From positions 32,523 to 96,522 of the forward strand of contig JBHIWX010000003.1 in assembly GCA_041987205.1 (NCBI GenBank): DNA of 64,000 bases, written 5' to 3'. The notes under the pieces were generated by a model. The model had not been told where the DNA came from and searched no databases. It saw nothing but the letters and a program-made list of their open reading frames with translations. The stretch comes from BOKV01 sp041987205. Lineage in GTDB: Bacteria; Pseudomonadota; Alphaproteobacteria; Rhizobiales; Rhizobiaceae. Below, one piece after another: positions 51,714-61,246 of the stretch (position 1 is its first letter; each line of letters opens with the position of its first letter). The position numbers and the translations under genes are program-made.

Positions 51714-54407
51714 ATGACGATCAGAAATCTCGACAAGGCATTCAGCCCCGAATCCGTGGCGATCATCGGCGGTTCGCAGCGCGAGGGATCGGTCGGAAAC
51801 GTCGTCCTGAAGAATGTGCTCGAAGGTGGCTTTCCTGGCAGTGTCTGGCCGGTCAATCCGAAATACCGTTTCGCCCACGGCGTCGAATGCTACCCTTCGA
51901 TTCCCGACCTGCCGGCCGCGCCGGATCTTGCCATCGTCGTCACGCCGGCGGCGACGGTGCCGCAGATCGTCGCCGAACTCGCCGAAAAGGGTACCCGCGC
52001 CGCCGTGGTGCTGAGTGCCGGCATCAACGACGACAACGGGCTGCGCCAGCAGATGCTCGACGCCGCACGTCCGCATCTCTTCCGCATCATCGGCCCGAAC
52101 GTGGTCGGCCTCATCCTGCCGCCCGCGAAGCTCAATGCGAGTTTCGCCCACATGAATGCGAATCCGGGTGGCCTCGCCCTGATCTCGCAATCGGGCGCGA
52201 TCGTCACCTCCGTCATCGACTGGGCCGCAGACAAGCAGATCGGCTTTTCGTCGCTGATCTCGCTCGGCGACCAAGCCGACGTCGATGTCGGCGACTGCCT
52301 CGACATGCTGGCCAATGACGGCCACACCCGCGCCATCCTGATGTATCTGGAATCGGTGCCCAATCCGCGCAAGTTCATCACCGCGGCGCGCGCTGCCTCC
52401 AGGCTCAAGCCCGTCATCGCCATCAAGGCCGGCCGCCACGAACAGGCCGCCAAGGCCGCCGCCACCCATACGGGCGCGCTGGCCGGCATGGACGCGGCCG
52501 TCGACGCCGCGCTGACCCGCGCCGGCGTGCTGCGCGTGACCTATCTGGAAGAACTGTTCGACGCCGCGGAGATCACCTCGCGCTTCCGCCCGCAGGAGCG
52601 CTCGCGCCTTGCCATCGTGACCAATGGCGGCGGCGCCGGCGTGCTCGCCGTCGACCAGCTCGCCGACACCGCCGGCCAGCTGGCAGAGCTTTCGCCGCAG
52701 ACCTACGAGGCGCTGAACGCCGCGCTACCCGCAACCTGGTCGCACGCCAACCCGATCGACATTATCGGCGACGCGCCGCCCGAGCGCTATGCGGCCGCCG
52801 TTTCGGCCGCCGCAGCCGACGAGAATGTCGACGCCGTCCTCGTCATGAACTGCCCGACCGCGCTGGCCTCGCCCATCGACGCCGCGAGAGCCGTTGCCGG
52901 CCTTGCCGACAAGGGCCGCATCGCCGGCAAGCCGGTGCTCGCCTGCTGGCTCGGCGACCACACCGCGCGCGCGGCCCGCGCCGAATTGCAGAAGGCCGGC
53001 ATCGCCAGCCTGGAGACCCCCGGCGATGCCATTGCCGCCTATGATTTCATGTCGCGCTGGTCGCGCGCCCAGGCCGCGTTGAGCCGGGTGCCGGAAAGTG
53101 GCGCCGACGACATCACCGGCCAGCGCGCCGTCGTGCGCCGCATCCTCAGAAAAGCCGCCGACGAAGGCCGCACCATGCTGAGCGAGGGCGAAGCCAAGGA
53201 AACGCTCGCCGCCTATGGCATCGCGGTGCCGAAAATGCTCGTCGCCTCCGACATCGACGATGTGGAAAAGAAGGCCGAGGCCCTGTTCGACGAGACGGAC
53301 AAGCTGGTCATCAAGCTCGTCTCGCCCGATGTCTCGCACAAATCCGACATCGGCGGCGTCGTTCTCAACGTTCACTCGCCGGCCGAGGCCCGCGCGGCGG
53401 CATGGGGCATCGCCAAGCGCTTCAAGGAGGCCTATCCCGAGGGCCGTCTGGAAGGCTTCGCCGTCCAGCCCATGATCACTCGCAACCACGCGATCGAAAC
53501 GCTGATCGGCCTTGCGCGCGATCCCGTGTTCGGCCCTGTCATCATGTTCGGCGCTGGTGGCACCGCCGTCGAGGTGCTGCGCGACACCGCCATGGCCCTG
53601 CCGCCGCTCGACGACGTGCTGGCGCGTTCGTTGATCTCGCGCACCCGCATCGGCCGCCTGCTCGAGGGCTATCGCGACGTCCCGCCGGCCGACATTCCGG
53701 CACTGGTCGCCGCACTCCAGGGGCTGTCGCAGCTCATCGTCGACTTCCCGGCGATCCAGAGCCTCGATGCCAACCCGGTGCTCGCCAACGCCACCGGCAT
53801 CATCGCGCTCGACGCACGCGTCACCATCGATATAACGCGCGTCGACGAGCCCGGCCCGAACAAGGACCTGCCTGTCCGGCCCTGGCCGTCGCAATGGCGT
53901 CGCACCATCCAGCCCGATGGCATGATGTTCGACATCCGCCCGATCGCGCCCGCCGATATCCGGCTCTACCCGGCCTTCTTCGACAAGGTCTCGCAGGAGG
54001 ACATCCGCCTGCGCTTCCTGTCGCCGCGCCGCCATTTCGACGACGCCATGCTCAAGCGCCTGACCCAGATTGACTATGAGCGCGAAATGGCCTTCCTCGC
54101 CCTGCCCGCCGGCAAGGAGGAGATCGCCGGCATCGCGCGCCTGTCGGCCGACCCGGACCGGCGCACGGCCGAATACGGCCTGCTTATCCGCTCCGACCTG
54201 CAGGGCCACGGCCTCGGCCGCGCCCTGTTGGAACTGCTGATCGAATATGCCCACGCCGAGAAGGTCGGAATCATCGAGGGGCACGTCCTGTCGGAAAACC
54301 GCAAGATGCTGGCGCTGTGCCGCGAACTGGGCTTCAGGATCGATTCAATCACCGATGAACCGGGCGTGAGCCTGGTGACGATCGATGTGGACAAGCCATC
54401 CAGATAA
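51714..54407 (+). CDS. Pat-like acyl-CoA synthetase (NDP-forming)/GNAT fusion
   Basis: An 897-residue protein. Residues 1 to about 690 match ADP-forming acyl-CoA synthetase: CoA-binding domain (SVAIIGGSQREGSVGNVVLKN), ligase domain (GPNVVGLI, LISQSGAIV) and ATP-grasp (KLVSPDVSHKSDIGGVVLNV). A GNAT acetyltransferase domain follows (about 735-890, RSDLQGHGLGRALLELLIEYA). This is the architecture of the protein lysine acetyltransferase Pat/YfiQ. His252 in THTGALAG, the position of the phospho-His in active synthetases, is kept. Confidence 0.92.
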   Translation: MTIRNLDKAFSPESVAIIGGSQREGSVGNVVLKNVLEGGFPGSVWPVNPKYRFAHGVECYPSIPDLPAAPDLAIVVTPAATVPQIVAELAEKGTRAAVVLSAGINDDNGLRQQMLDAARPHLFRIIGPNVVGLILPPAKLNASFAHMNANPGGLALISQSGAIVTSVIDWAADKQIGFSSLISLGDQADVDVGDCLDMLANDGHTRAILMYLESVPNPRKFITAARAASRLKPVIAIKAGRHEQAAKAAATHTGALAGMDAAVDAALTRAGVLRVTYLEELFDAAEITSRFRPQERSRLAIVTNGGGAGVLAVDQLADTAGQLAELSPQTYEALNAALPATWSHANPIDIIGDAPPERYAAAVSAAAADENVDAVLVMNCPTALASPIDAARAVAGLADKGRIAGKPVLACWLGDHTARAARAELQKAGIASLETPGDAIAAYDFMSRWSRAQAALSRVPESGADDITGQRAVVRRILRKAADEGRTMLSEGEAKETLAAYGIAVPKMLVASDIDDVEKKAEALFDETDKLVIKLVSPDVSHKSDIGGVVLNVHSPAEARAAAWGIAKRFKEAYPEGRLEGFAVQPMITRNHAIETLIGLARDPVFGPVIMFGAGGTAVEVLRDTAMALPPLDDVLARSLISRTRIGRLLEGYRDVPPADIPALVAALQGLSQLIVDFPAIQSLDANPVLANATGIIALDARVTIDITRVDEPGPNKDLPVRPWPSQWRRTIQPDGMMFDIRPIAPADIRLYPAFFDKVSQEDIRLRFLSPRRHFDDAMLKRLTQIDYEREMAFLALPAGKEEIAGIARLSADPDRRTAEYGLLIRSDLQGHGLGRALLELLIEYAHAEKVGIIEGHVLSENRKMLALCRELGFRIDSITDEPGVSLVTIDVDKPSR

Positions 54408-54543
54408 GCCAGCTTGCAGCACGTTAGCGCCGTAACTCACGCTCTGTCGAAAAGCTCGCGCGAATGCCGAAATCGCGCCGCAACCTCAAATGCCTTGGCT
54501 TGCGCGCCAATTGATCCCTAATATGCGCCGATGGAGGTTCGGC

Positions 54544-56289
54544 ATGGCGCGCAGGCTCGCAGCGATATTGGCCGCTGACGTCGTAGGCTATTCAAGGCTT
54601 ATGGCGGAGGACGAGGCCGGGACGCTCGCGACCCTGAAGGCACATCGCCGCGATGTCTTCGATCCTGAAATATCCCGCCGTGGCGGACGCATCGTCAAGC
54701 TGATGGGCGATGGCGCGCTGGTCGAGTTCGGCTCCGTCGTGGACGCGGTGGAAAGCGCGCTGGCGATCCAGCGTGCGCTTGCGCGCGAAGGTGGGCCGAT
54801 CGCGCTGCGCATCGGCATCAATCTCGGCGACGTGATCATCGAGGGCGACGATATCTATGGCGACGGCGTCAATGTCGCCGCCAGGCTGGAACAGATAGCC
54901 GATCCCGGCAGCGTTCTGGTATCGGACGATGTCTGCCGGCATTCGCGCGGCAAGGTCGACGCGACTTTCGAGGATCTCGGCGAGCAGCAGCTCAAGAACA
55001 TCGAGCAACCTGTCAGGGTCTGGCGCTGGAGTTTCGGCACCGGTCAGCATGCGAAAACGACGCCCGGATCGGCGAATGACCAGCCCCTGGCCCTGCCCGA
55101 CAAGCCTTCCATCGCCGTATTGCCCTTCGATAACATGTCGAACGACGCCGACCAGGACTATTTCGCCGACGGGGTGGTCGAGGCGCTGACGGCGGCGCTC
55201 AGCCGGATCCGAACCTTCTTCGTCATCGCCCGCAACTCCGCCTTCACCTACAAGGGCACACAGACCGACGTGCGCGAGATCGGCCGCGAACTGGGCGTCC
55301 AGTATGTTCTGGAAGGCAGCGTGCAGCGCGCGGGCGACAAGCTCAGGATTACCGTCCAGCTGATCGAGACCGAGAGTGGCGCCCATGTCTGGGCCGAGAA
55401 ATATGACGGCTCCCTCGACGACATTTTCGACCTCCAGGACCGGATCACGGAGCAGGTCGCAGGCGCCCTGCAGCCGTCCATAAGGCTGGCCGAAATCGAC
55501 CGGATCGGGCGCAAGAGGCCACAGGACTTCGGCGCTTACGACCACACCATGCGCGCCTTCAAGCATGTCTGGGTGCTGGAAAAGGACGAGGCCGCAAAGG
55601 CTCTGTCGCTGCTGGGCCAGGCGCTTGAGATCGAGCCGGACTACCCGCTGGCCCTTGCCCTGTCGGCCTGGTGCCACGCGCAGAGTTCCGTCTACAACTG
55701 GGTCTCCGAGATAAGCGCGGCGAAGGCGACCGCGCTCGAACTGGCCGAAAAAGCCGCCGATCTCTCCGCCGACGACCCGCTCATCCTCACCGTGCTCGGC
55801 GCGGTACATACCTTCGTCAGCAATTTCGGCGCGGCCCGCGTCCTGCTCCAGCGCGCGGTGTCGCTCGACCCGAATTCGGCCTGGGCATGGAGCAGGCTGG
55901 CCTGGCTCGACGTCTATACCGACCGGTCGGAGGAGGCGATCGAGAAGTTCGACCGTTCGATCCGCCTGAGCCCGCTGGACCCGATGAATTTCAACAATTT
56001 CGTCGGCCGGGCCGCAGCGTTTCAGGTCGCCGGTAACGACAACGCGGCAGCCGAAGGCTTCCTCAGAGCGCTCAACGAGCGGCCAAACGCAATGTGGATC
56101 CATCGCAATCTCGCGCCAGCGCTGCTCGGCGCCGGTCGGAAGGACGAGGCCTATGCCTCGCGGGATGCGCTGATGAAGGCCTATCCGGAAATGACGATCG
56201 CCCGCTTCAAGGAAGCCATGGTCTTTTCGCCGGCCACGCTGGAACGGATCGGCGGCCAGTTGCGCGAACTGGGCATACCGGACGGCTAG
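54544..56289 (+). CDS. adenylate/guanylate cyclase domain protein with TPR repeats
   Basis: A 581-residue protein. The N-terminal class III cyclase domain (about 1-165) has AAILAADVVGYSRLM, VKLMGDGALVEF and YGDGVNVAARLEQIA, keeping the metal Asp residues and the Asn/Arg pair. A TolB-like domain (SIAVLPFDNMSNDADQDYFADGV, about 200-320) follows, then several TPR repeats (about 350-560). Product cAMP is most likely. No membrane segment is seen, so it is probably cytoplasmic. GGAGG precedes the start at 54544. Confidence 0.92.
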   Translation: MARRLAAILAADVVGYSRLMAEDEAGTLATLKAHRRDVFDPEISRRGGRIVKLMGDGALVEFGSVVDAVESALAIQRALAREGGPIALRIGINLGDVIIEGDDIYGDGVNVAARLEQIADPGSVLVSDDVCRHSRGKVDATFEDLGEQQLKNIEQPVRVWRWSFGTGQHAKTTPGSANDQPLALPDKPSIAVLPFDNMSNDADQDYFADGVVEALTAALSRIRTFFVIARNSAFTYKGTQTDVREIGRELGVQYVLEGSVQRAGDKLRITVQLIETESGAHVWAEKYDGSLDDIFDLQDRITEQVAGALQPSIRLAEIDRIGRKRPQDFGAYDHTMRAFKHVWVLEKDEAAKALSLLGQALEIEPDYPLALALSAWCHAQSSVYNWVSEISAAKATALELAEKAADLSADDPLILTVLGAVHTFVSNFGAARVLLQRAVSLDPNSAWAWSRLAWLDVYTDRSEEAIEKFDRSIRLSPLDPMNFNNFVGRAAAFQVAGNDNAAAEGFLRALNERPNAMWIHRNLAPALLGAGRKDEAYASRDALMKAYPEMTIARFKEAMVFSPATLERIGGQLRELGIPDG

Positions 56290-56301
56290 ACCGGCGTCGC
56301 G

Positions 56302-57909
56302 TCAGCCATCCGCGCCGATCATCGCCGCCGCCTTTTCTGCAATCATGATCGTCGGCGCGTTGGTGTTGCCACCGATCAGCGTCGGCATCACCGAGGCGTC
56401 AACCACGCGCAACCCCTCCATGCCATGCACCCGCAATTGCGGATCGACAACCGCCGTTGAATCGGTGCCCATCTTGCAGGTGCCTACGGGGTGATAGATC
56501 GTGTCGGCGCGGGCGCGGATGTGGTCCATCAGCGCCGCATCGTCCTCCTCGCCGGTCAGGTAGAATTCCTTGTGGCGATAGCGCGCAAGTGCCGGTGCAT
56601 CGAGAATGCGACGCGCATGTTTCACGCCCCTGAGCAGCGTTTCGCCGTCGCGCTCGTCAGACAGGAAGTTGGGATCGATGCGCGGCGCGGCCAGCGGATC
56701 GGCGCTGGCGAGGCCGACACTGCCCCGCGAATGCGGCCGCAACACGCAGACATGGCATGAATAGCCATAGCCCGGATGCAGCTTGCGCATGTGGTCGTCG
56801 ACGGCGCCGACGACGAAATGCAGCTGAATGTCGGGCCGCGCCAGAGCCGGATCGGTCTTCAGGAAGGCTCCCGCTTCCGCGCTCGGCGTGGTGAGCATGC
56901 CGGTGCCGTCGCGCCGCCATTGGGCGATGGCACGGATCAGATTGACCGTGCCCGCCGCACCGATGCCGACCAGATCGGTCTCGCGCGTCTTCCACAACAG
57001 GATGAAGTCGAGATGGTCCTGCAAATTCTGCCCGACGCCGGGTAATTCGTGCACGACCTCCATGCCGTGACGCTTCAGTTCTGCGCCCGGCCCGATGCCG
57101 GACAGCATGAGGAGCTGCGGCGAGTTGAACGCCCCGCCACTCAGGACTACCTCGCGCCGCGCCTTGACGAATTTCTCCTGCCTGCCCTGCCGATAATGCA
57201 CGCCCGTGACGCGCTTGCCGGCGATGTCGAGCCGCGTCGCCTGCGCCCTGGTGATCACCTTGAGATTGCGCCGGTTCATCACCGGATGCAGATAGGCCGC
57301 CGCCGCCGAGCACCGCTCGCCCTTGTGTTCGCCGTCGAAGAACTGCGTGACCTGGAACTTTCCGGCCCCCTCCTGCTCAGGCCCGTTGAAATCCTCGTTC
57401 AGCCGCACCTGGCTTTCCGCGCAGGCTTCGAGAAAGGCCTGCGTGATAGGCCTTGGGCTGGGCTGGTCGCCGACCTGCAACGGTCCGCCGTCTCCATGCA
57501 ACTTCCCGCCGCCGCGCACATTGCGTTCTGCACTCCGGAAATGCGGCAGCACGTCCTTCCACGCCCAGCCCTTGCAGCCGGCCGCCGCCCAGTCGTCATA
57601 GTCCGACGGGTGGCCGCGCACATAGAGCATGGCATTGATCGCGCTCGACCCGCCCTGCGCCTTGCCGCGCGGCTGATAGCCCTGGCGGCCGTTCAGGCCC
57701 GCCTGCGGCACGGTTTTGAAGGCCCAGTTGTTGATCCTCGGTCTTCCCGGCAGCATGGCGGCCACGCCGAGCGGCGCGCGGATGAATATGTCCTTGCCCT
57801 CGCCACCCGCCTCGATCAGGCAGACCGTAACGGATGCATTCTCGCTCAGCCGCGCGGCCAGCGCCGAACCCGCCGACCCGCCGCCGACGATCACGTAATC
57901 GAATTCCAT
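56302..57909 (-). CDS. GMC-family FAD oxidoreductase (choline/alcohol dehydrogenase-like)
   Basis: Flavoenzyme of 535 residues oxidising an alcohol. The dinucleotide motif FDYVIVGGGSAGSALAARLSE opens the protein; signature 1 is GKAQGGSSAINAMLYVRGHP and signature 2 is SGGAFNSPQLLMLSGIGP. The C-terminal catalytic His region is YHPVGTCKMG and NTNAPTIMIAEKAA. Similar to BetA and AlkJ; betaine aldehyde dehydrogenase is absent, so choline is not certain. Convergent with the cyclase gene. Confidence 0.93.
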   Translation of the reverse strand: MEFDYVIVGGGSAGSALAARLSENASVTVCLIEAGGEGKDIFIRAPLGVAAMLPGRPRINNWAFKTVPQAGLNGRQGYQPRGKAQGGSSAINAMLYVRGHPSDYDDWAAAGCKGWAWKDVLPHFRSAERNVRGGGKLHGDGGPLQVGDQPSPRPITQAFLEACAESQVRLNEDFNGPEQEGAGKFQVTQFFDGEHKGERCSAAAAYLHPVMNRRNLKVITRAQATRLDIAGKRVTGVHYRQGRQEKFVKARREVVLSGGAFNSPQLLMLSGIGPGAELKRHGMEVVHELPGVGQNLQDHLDFILLWKTRETDLVGIGAAGTVNLIRAIAQWRRDGTGMLTTPSAEAGAFLKTDPALARPDIQLHFVVGAVDDHMRKLHPGYGYSCHVCVLRPHSRGSVGLASADPLAAPRIDPNFLSDERDGETLLRGVKHARRILDAPALARYRHKEFYLTGEEDDAALMDHIRARADTIYHPVGTCKMGTDSTAVVDPQLRVHGMEGLRVVDASVMPTLIGGNTNAPTIMIAEKAAAMIGADG

Positions 57910-58051
57910 GGCGTTCCTCCCGCCCGGCCTCCCCGCCGGACCTGGCGTCTGCTTTCGGCAGGCGCATCACGGATCAAGCAGCGCCGAGCGCGGTGGTGTC
58001 AATGCCCAATCGATACGCGGGTTTCGCATAGCGCAATGTGGAGGGGTCGAC

Positions 58052-58079
58052 TTGAAAGGCCGGCACCGGACAGTATGTT
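58052..58079 (+). promoter_or_regulatory. candidate promoter for the FMN reductase gene
   Basis: TTGAAA (58052-58057), 16 bp, TATGTT (58074-58079), about 85 bases upstream of the start at 58164. Confidence 0.45.
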
Positions 58080-58163
58080 GGGGGTCAACGTCCATATGTT
58101 GCGGCGTCCCGCAATGCCATCGTCCCTTCCTTCCGGACCATTTTCATCGATAAAGGCTAACTC

Positions 58164-58736
58164 ATGTCACTGAAACTGAAGATCATCATCGGCAGCACAC
58201 GACCCGGACGGAAAGGCCCCATTGTCGCCGAATGGGTCAATGAATTCGCCAGGGAGTTTGGCAAGTTCGAAGTGGAACTCATCGATCTCGCCGAGCTGGA
58301 CCTTCCCCTGCTGGACGAACCCAACCATCCCTCGATGCAGAACTACCAGCACGATCATACGAAACGCTGGAGCGCGATCGTGGATGAAGCCGACGCCTTC
58401 GTCTTCGTCACACCCGAATATGATTTCTTCCCGCCCGCCTCGCTGATCAACGCCATCCAGTGCGTTCTCAAGGAATGGAAATACAAGCCGGCCGCCTTCG
58501 TAAGCTATGGCGGCGTTTCGGGCGGCCTGCGCGCGATGCAGGAACTGCGGTTGCTGTTCGGCAATGTCGGCGGTGTCGCCCTGTCACAATCCGTGCCGAT
58601 GCCCTTCTTCACCCAGTTCATCGGCGACGATGGCAAGTTCAAGCCGAACGAACCGATGCTGGAAGGCATCAAGGGCGTGTTCGGCGAACTGCATAAATGG
58701 GCGACGGCGCTGCAACCGATGCGCAAGCCCGCATAA
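58164..58736 (+). CDS. NADPH-dependent FMN reductase family protein
   Basis: A 190-residue flavodoxin-fold oxidoreductase. KLKIIIGSTRPGRKGPIVAEWV is the FMN phosphate loop, FVFVTPEYDFFPPASLINAI the isoalloxazine-contact segment, and FVSYGGVSGGLRAMQEL the third loop. Related to quinone/azo/chromate reductases. Start codon ATG at 58164 with a weak AAAGG upstream. Confidence 0.93.
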   Translation: MSLKLKIIIGSTRPGRKGPIVAEWVNEFAREFGKFEVELIDLAELDLPLLDEPNHPSMQNYQHDHTKRWSAIVDEADAFVFVTPEYDFFPPASLINAIQCVLKEWKYKPAAFVSYGGVSGGLRAMQELRLLFGNVGGVALSQSVPMPFFTQFIGDDGKFKPNEPMLEGIKGVFGELHKWATALQPMRKPA

Positions 58737-58748
58737 GGGCAGGATCGG

Positions 58749-59810
58749 CTACTGGGCGAGGCTGCGAAGGTCGATCCTGAAATCAGCCTCCAGTCCGCCT
58801 GGCAGGAAGCGGCGCTCGACACCGCCCGTGCCGTTGATCCCGAGATCGATCAGGCGCGAGCCGAATCCCCTGTTCGCCGACGGCGTCACCATCGGCCCGT
58901 CTAACTCGCGCCATCGCATGACGAACGAGTTGTCGGCTGTCTCCCACTCGAGATTGAGCCGGCCGTTCGGCGCCTGCAGGGCGCCATGCTTGATCGCGTT
59001 CGTGGTAAGCTCGTGAAGGATCATCGCGATCGAGATCGTCGTCTGGGGACCAATTTCCAGATTTGGTCCACGATGATCTATCCGGTCGGAAAGCCCCAGC
59101 GTCTGGAAGGTCGTCCGGATGAGATCCTCCAGCGAGCCGGCAGACCAGTTGCGCTGGATCAGCACGTCATGGGCACCACCCATCGCAACGATGCGCTGAC
59201 GGAACTTGTCGAGCGCATCGCGCTCGGTAATGCCTTTCAGCGTCTGGCTGGCAAGCGACTGCACCATGGCGAGCGTGTTCTTCAGCCGATGCCCTAGTTC
59301 CGCGGCGAGGATTTCCAGATGCGCCTGCGTCTGCACGGTGGAGGTGGTCTCGACGACCGTATCCATCATGCCGGCGACCGAGCCGTCGGCAAGGCGGATG
59401 GGGCTGTAGCAGAAGGTGAACCAGGCCTTTTCGAGCTGTCCGTTGCGGTTCACTTCCAGCGGAAAATCCTCGATAAACGTAGCCTTGCCCTCGAAGGCGC
59501 GCTCCGCGATCGGGCCGATTTCATGCCAGGCTTCCGCCCAGACCTCGGCGAACGACCTGCCCAACGCCTCCGGTTTCTGGCCGAGGATCGGCCTGAAGCC
59601 GTCATTATAGATCGTGACAAGGCCCTCCCCCCAGACAATGGCGCAGGGGAAGTGCGACCCCAGAACGAGGCTGACGGTGGATTTCAGCTCCGCCGGCCAG
59701 GTTTCGATCGGACCTAGCGGGGTCGAAGCCCAGTCATGTTCGCGAACCATGCCCGCCATGACGCCTTCGCCTGCGACGAAGGGAGCGGGGGCGGGTGTTA
59801 GCAGATCCAA
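58749..59810 (-). CDS. HWE-family sensor histidine kinase (orphan)
   Basis: A 353-residue kinase without membrane segments. A PAS-like sensor domain (about 20-165, LGSHFPCAIVWGEGLVTIYNDGF) precedes the HWE kinase core: phospho-acceptor His174 in ELGHRLKNTLAMVQSLASQT, the N-box ILHELTTNAIKHGAL and the W-x-E segment LNLEWETADNSFVMRWREL. The TTG start at 59810 has AGGAG seven bases upstream; an in-frame TTG at 59867 is less supported. No response regulator is nearby. Confidence 0.9.
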   Translation of the reverse strand: MDLLTPAPAPFVAGEGVMAGMVREHDWASTPLGPIETWPAELKSTVSLVLGSHFPCAIVWGEGLVTIYNDGFRPILGQKPEALGRSFAEVWAEAWHEIGPIAERAFEGKATFIEDFPLEVNRNGQLEKAWFTFCYSPIRLADGSVAGMMDTVVETTSTVQTQAHLEILAAELGHRLKNTLAMVQSLASQTLKGITERDALDKFRQRIVAMGGAHDVLIQRNWSAGSLEDLIRTTFQTLGLSDRIDHRGPNLEIGPQTTISIAMILHELTTNAIKHGALQAPNGRLNLEWETADNSFVMRWRELDGPMVTPSANRGFGSRLIDLGINGTGGVERRFLPGGLEADFRIDLRSLAQ

Positions 59811-59956
59811 GATCCTACTCCTGACATCGCCTCGCGACGGTGCGCGGGTGCGCCCGCCGATCGGCAACTTCTACCCCCATGAAACGCTGATAGCCTCACG
59901 CTTTGGCGAGCACGTCAATAATATTTGACATGTCGGACAGGAGAATCGCGATTCAT

Positions 59957-61234
59957 TCAGCCGCGATTCTGGCGCAGCATCGACAGATTGCGCGTCACGC
60001 TCTCGACCGTCCGCTCGATCTCTGCGGCCGTGTTGTAGTTCGCGATACCGATCCGCACGACACCGTCGGCCGCATCGATGCCGAGTTGATGGACCACGCC
60101 CCAGGCGTAATTGTGGCCCGCCCAGCAGAAAATGCCCTCGGCGTTCATCAGGTCGACCAACGATTTCGGCGCGATCCCGTCGACCGTGAACGACACGGTC
60201 GGCACGCGTTCGGAAAGCCTCGCGCGATCGGTGATCCCGCGAATGCGCAGCCCGTCGATGTCGGCAATGCCGTCGATCAAGTGTTGCGCCAGCGGGTTTT
60301 CATGGGCCGTGGACGCAGCGAATGCGGCAAGGATCTTCTCCCGCCGCGATACACCTGTCCCGGCATGGCCACCGGCCATCACGCCCAGTTCAGCGAAATG
60401 CCCGACCGTGGCGGTCAGCCCCGCCAGCAATTCGATCTGAGCCGTGCCGGTCTCGAAACGGCCGGGCATCGCATTGGACGAACAGACGAGCTTGTAGGGT
60501 GTCAGCGCCTCCAGCACATCACGCCGGCCCCAGATCACGCCAAGATGCGGCCCGAAAAACTTGTAGGACGAACAGGCTAGAAAATCCGCGCCAAGACCTG
60601 AGACATCGATGGCGCCATGCGGTGCGAACTGCACCGCGTCGACGAAGACGAGCGCACCGGCCTCCCTGGCGATAGCTGCCAGTTCGTGCAAGCGGTTGAT
60701 CGAGCCGGTCAGGTTGGACGCATAGCCGAGCGCCACCAGCCTCGTCTTCTCGTTGACCGCCGCCGCCAGATCATCCGGCTCGACCTGCCAGCTGTCTTCG
60801 TTGAAGGCGACGTGGCGCACCGTCACGCCCTTGTCCTCGGCCGCCTGCACCCATGGCCCGACATTGCCCTCATGATCCATCTGGGTCACGACAATCTCGT
60901 CGCCCTCGCCCCAGCCGCGCGCCAGCGTGCGCGACAGATGATAGGTCAGCGTCGTCATGTTCGGGCCGATGATGATCTCCTCGCCCGACGCCGCACCAAG
61001 GAAATCAGCCATCGCCGCATGCGCCTCGGCGACAATCGCTGTTGACTCTACGGTTGTCGCAAAGCCGCCGCCCAGATTGGCGTTGTGATTCAGAATTGCG
61101 TCGTGGATTGCATCGGCGACGCTGAGCGGCACCTGCGTGCCGGCCGGATTGTCGAGATAGATCACCTCCTGCCCGTTCATCTGCCGGCTCAGCGAGGGAA
61201 ACAGCCGCCTTGCGGCATCGATGGGAAAGGTCAT
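59957..61234 (-). CDS. cysteine desulfurase-like class V aminotransferase
   Basis: PLP enzyme of 425 residues, fold-type I. The N-terminus is VIYLDNPAGTQVPLSVADAI, the PLP-contact segments are MDHEGNVGPWVQAAED and VFVDAVQFAPHGAID, and the PLP Lys is Lys225 in CSSYKFFGPHLGVIWG. A Cys lies in GIFCWAGHNYAWG near the position of the SufS catalytic Cys. No suf genes are here, so a role as a lyase or aminotransferase in the same pathway as the two upstream genes is more likely than Fe-S assembly. Confidence 0.9.
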   Translation of the reverse strand: MTFPIDAARRLFPSLSRQMNGQEVIYLDNPAGTQVPLSVADAIHDAILNHNANLGGGFATTVESTAIVAEAHAAMADFLGAASGEEIIIGPNMTTLTYHLSRTLARGWGEGDEIVVTQMDHEGNVGPWVQAAEDKGVTVRHVAFNEDSWQVEPDDLAAAVNEKTRLVALGYASNLTGSINRLHELAAIAREAGALVFVDAVQFAPHGAIDVSGLGADFLACSSYKFFGPHLGVIWGRRDVLEALTPYKLVCSSNAMPGRFETGTAQIELLAGLTATVGHFAELGVMAGGHAGTGVSRREKILAAFAASTAHENPLAQHLIDGIADIDGLRIRGITDRARLSERVPTVSFTVDGIAPKSLVDLMNAEGIFCWAGHNYAWGVVHQLGIDAADGVVRIGIANYNTAAEIERTVESVTRNLSMLRQNRG

Positions 61235-61246
61235 GGCATAGCCCCG

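Noticed and set aside
59957..61234. Assignment as SufS of an iron-sulfur assembly operon
   Set aside because: No sufBCDE or iscU genes nearby, and the neighbours are a cyclodeaminase-like and a methyltransferase gene.
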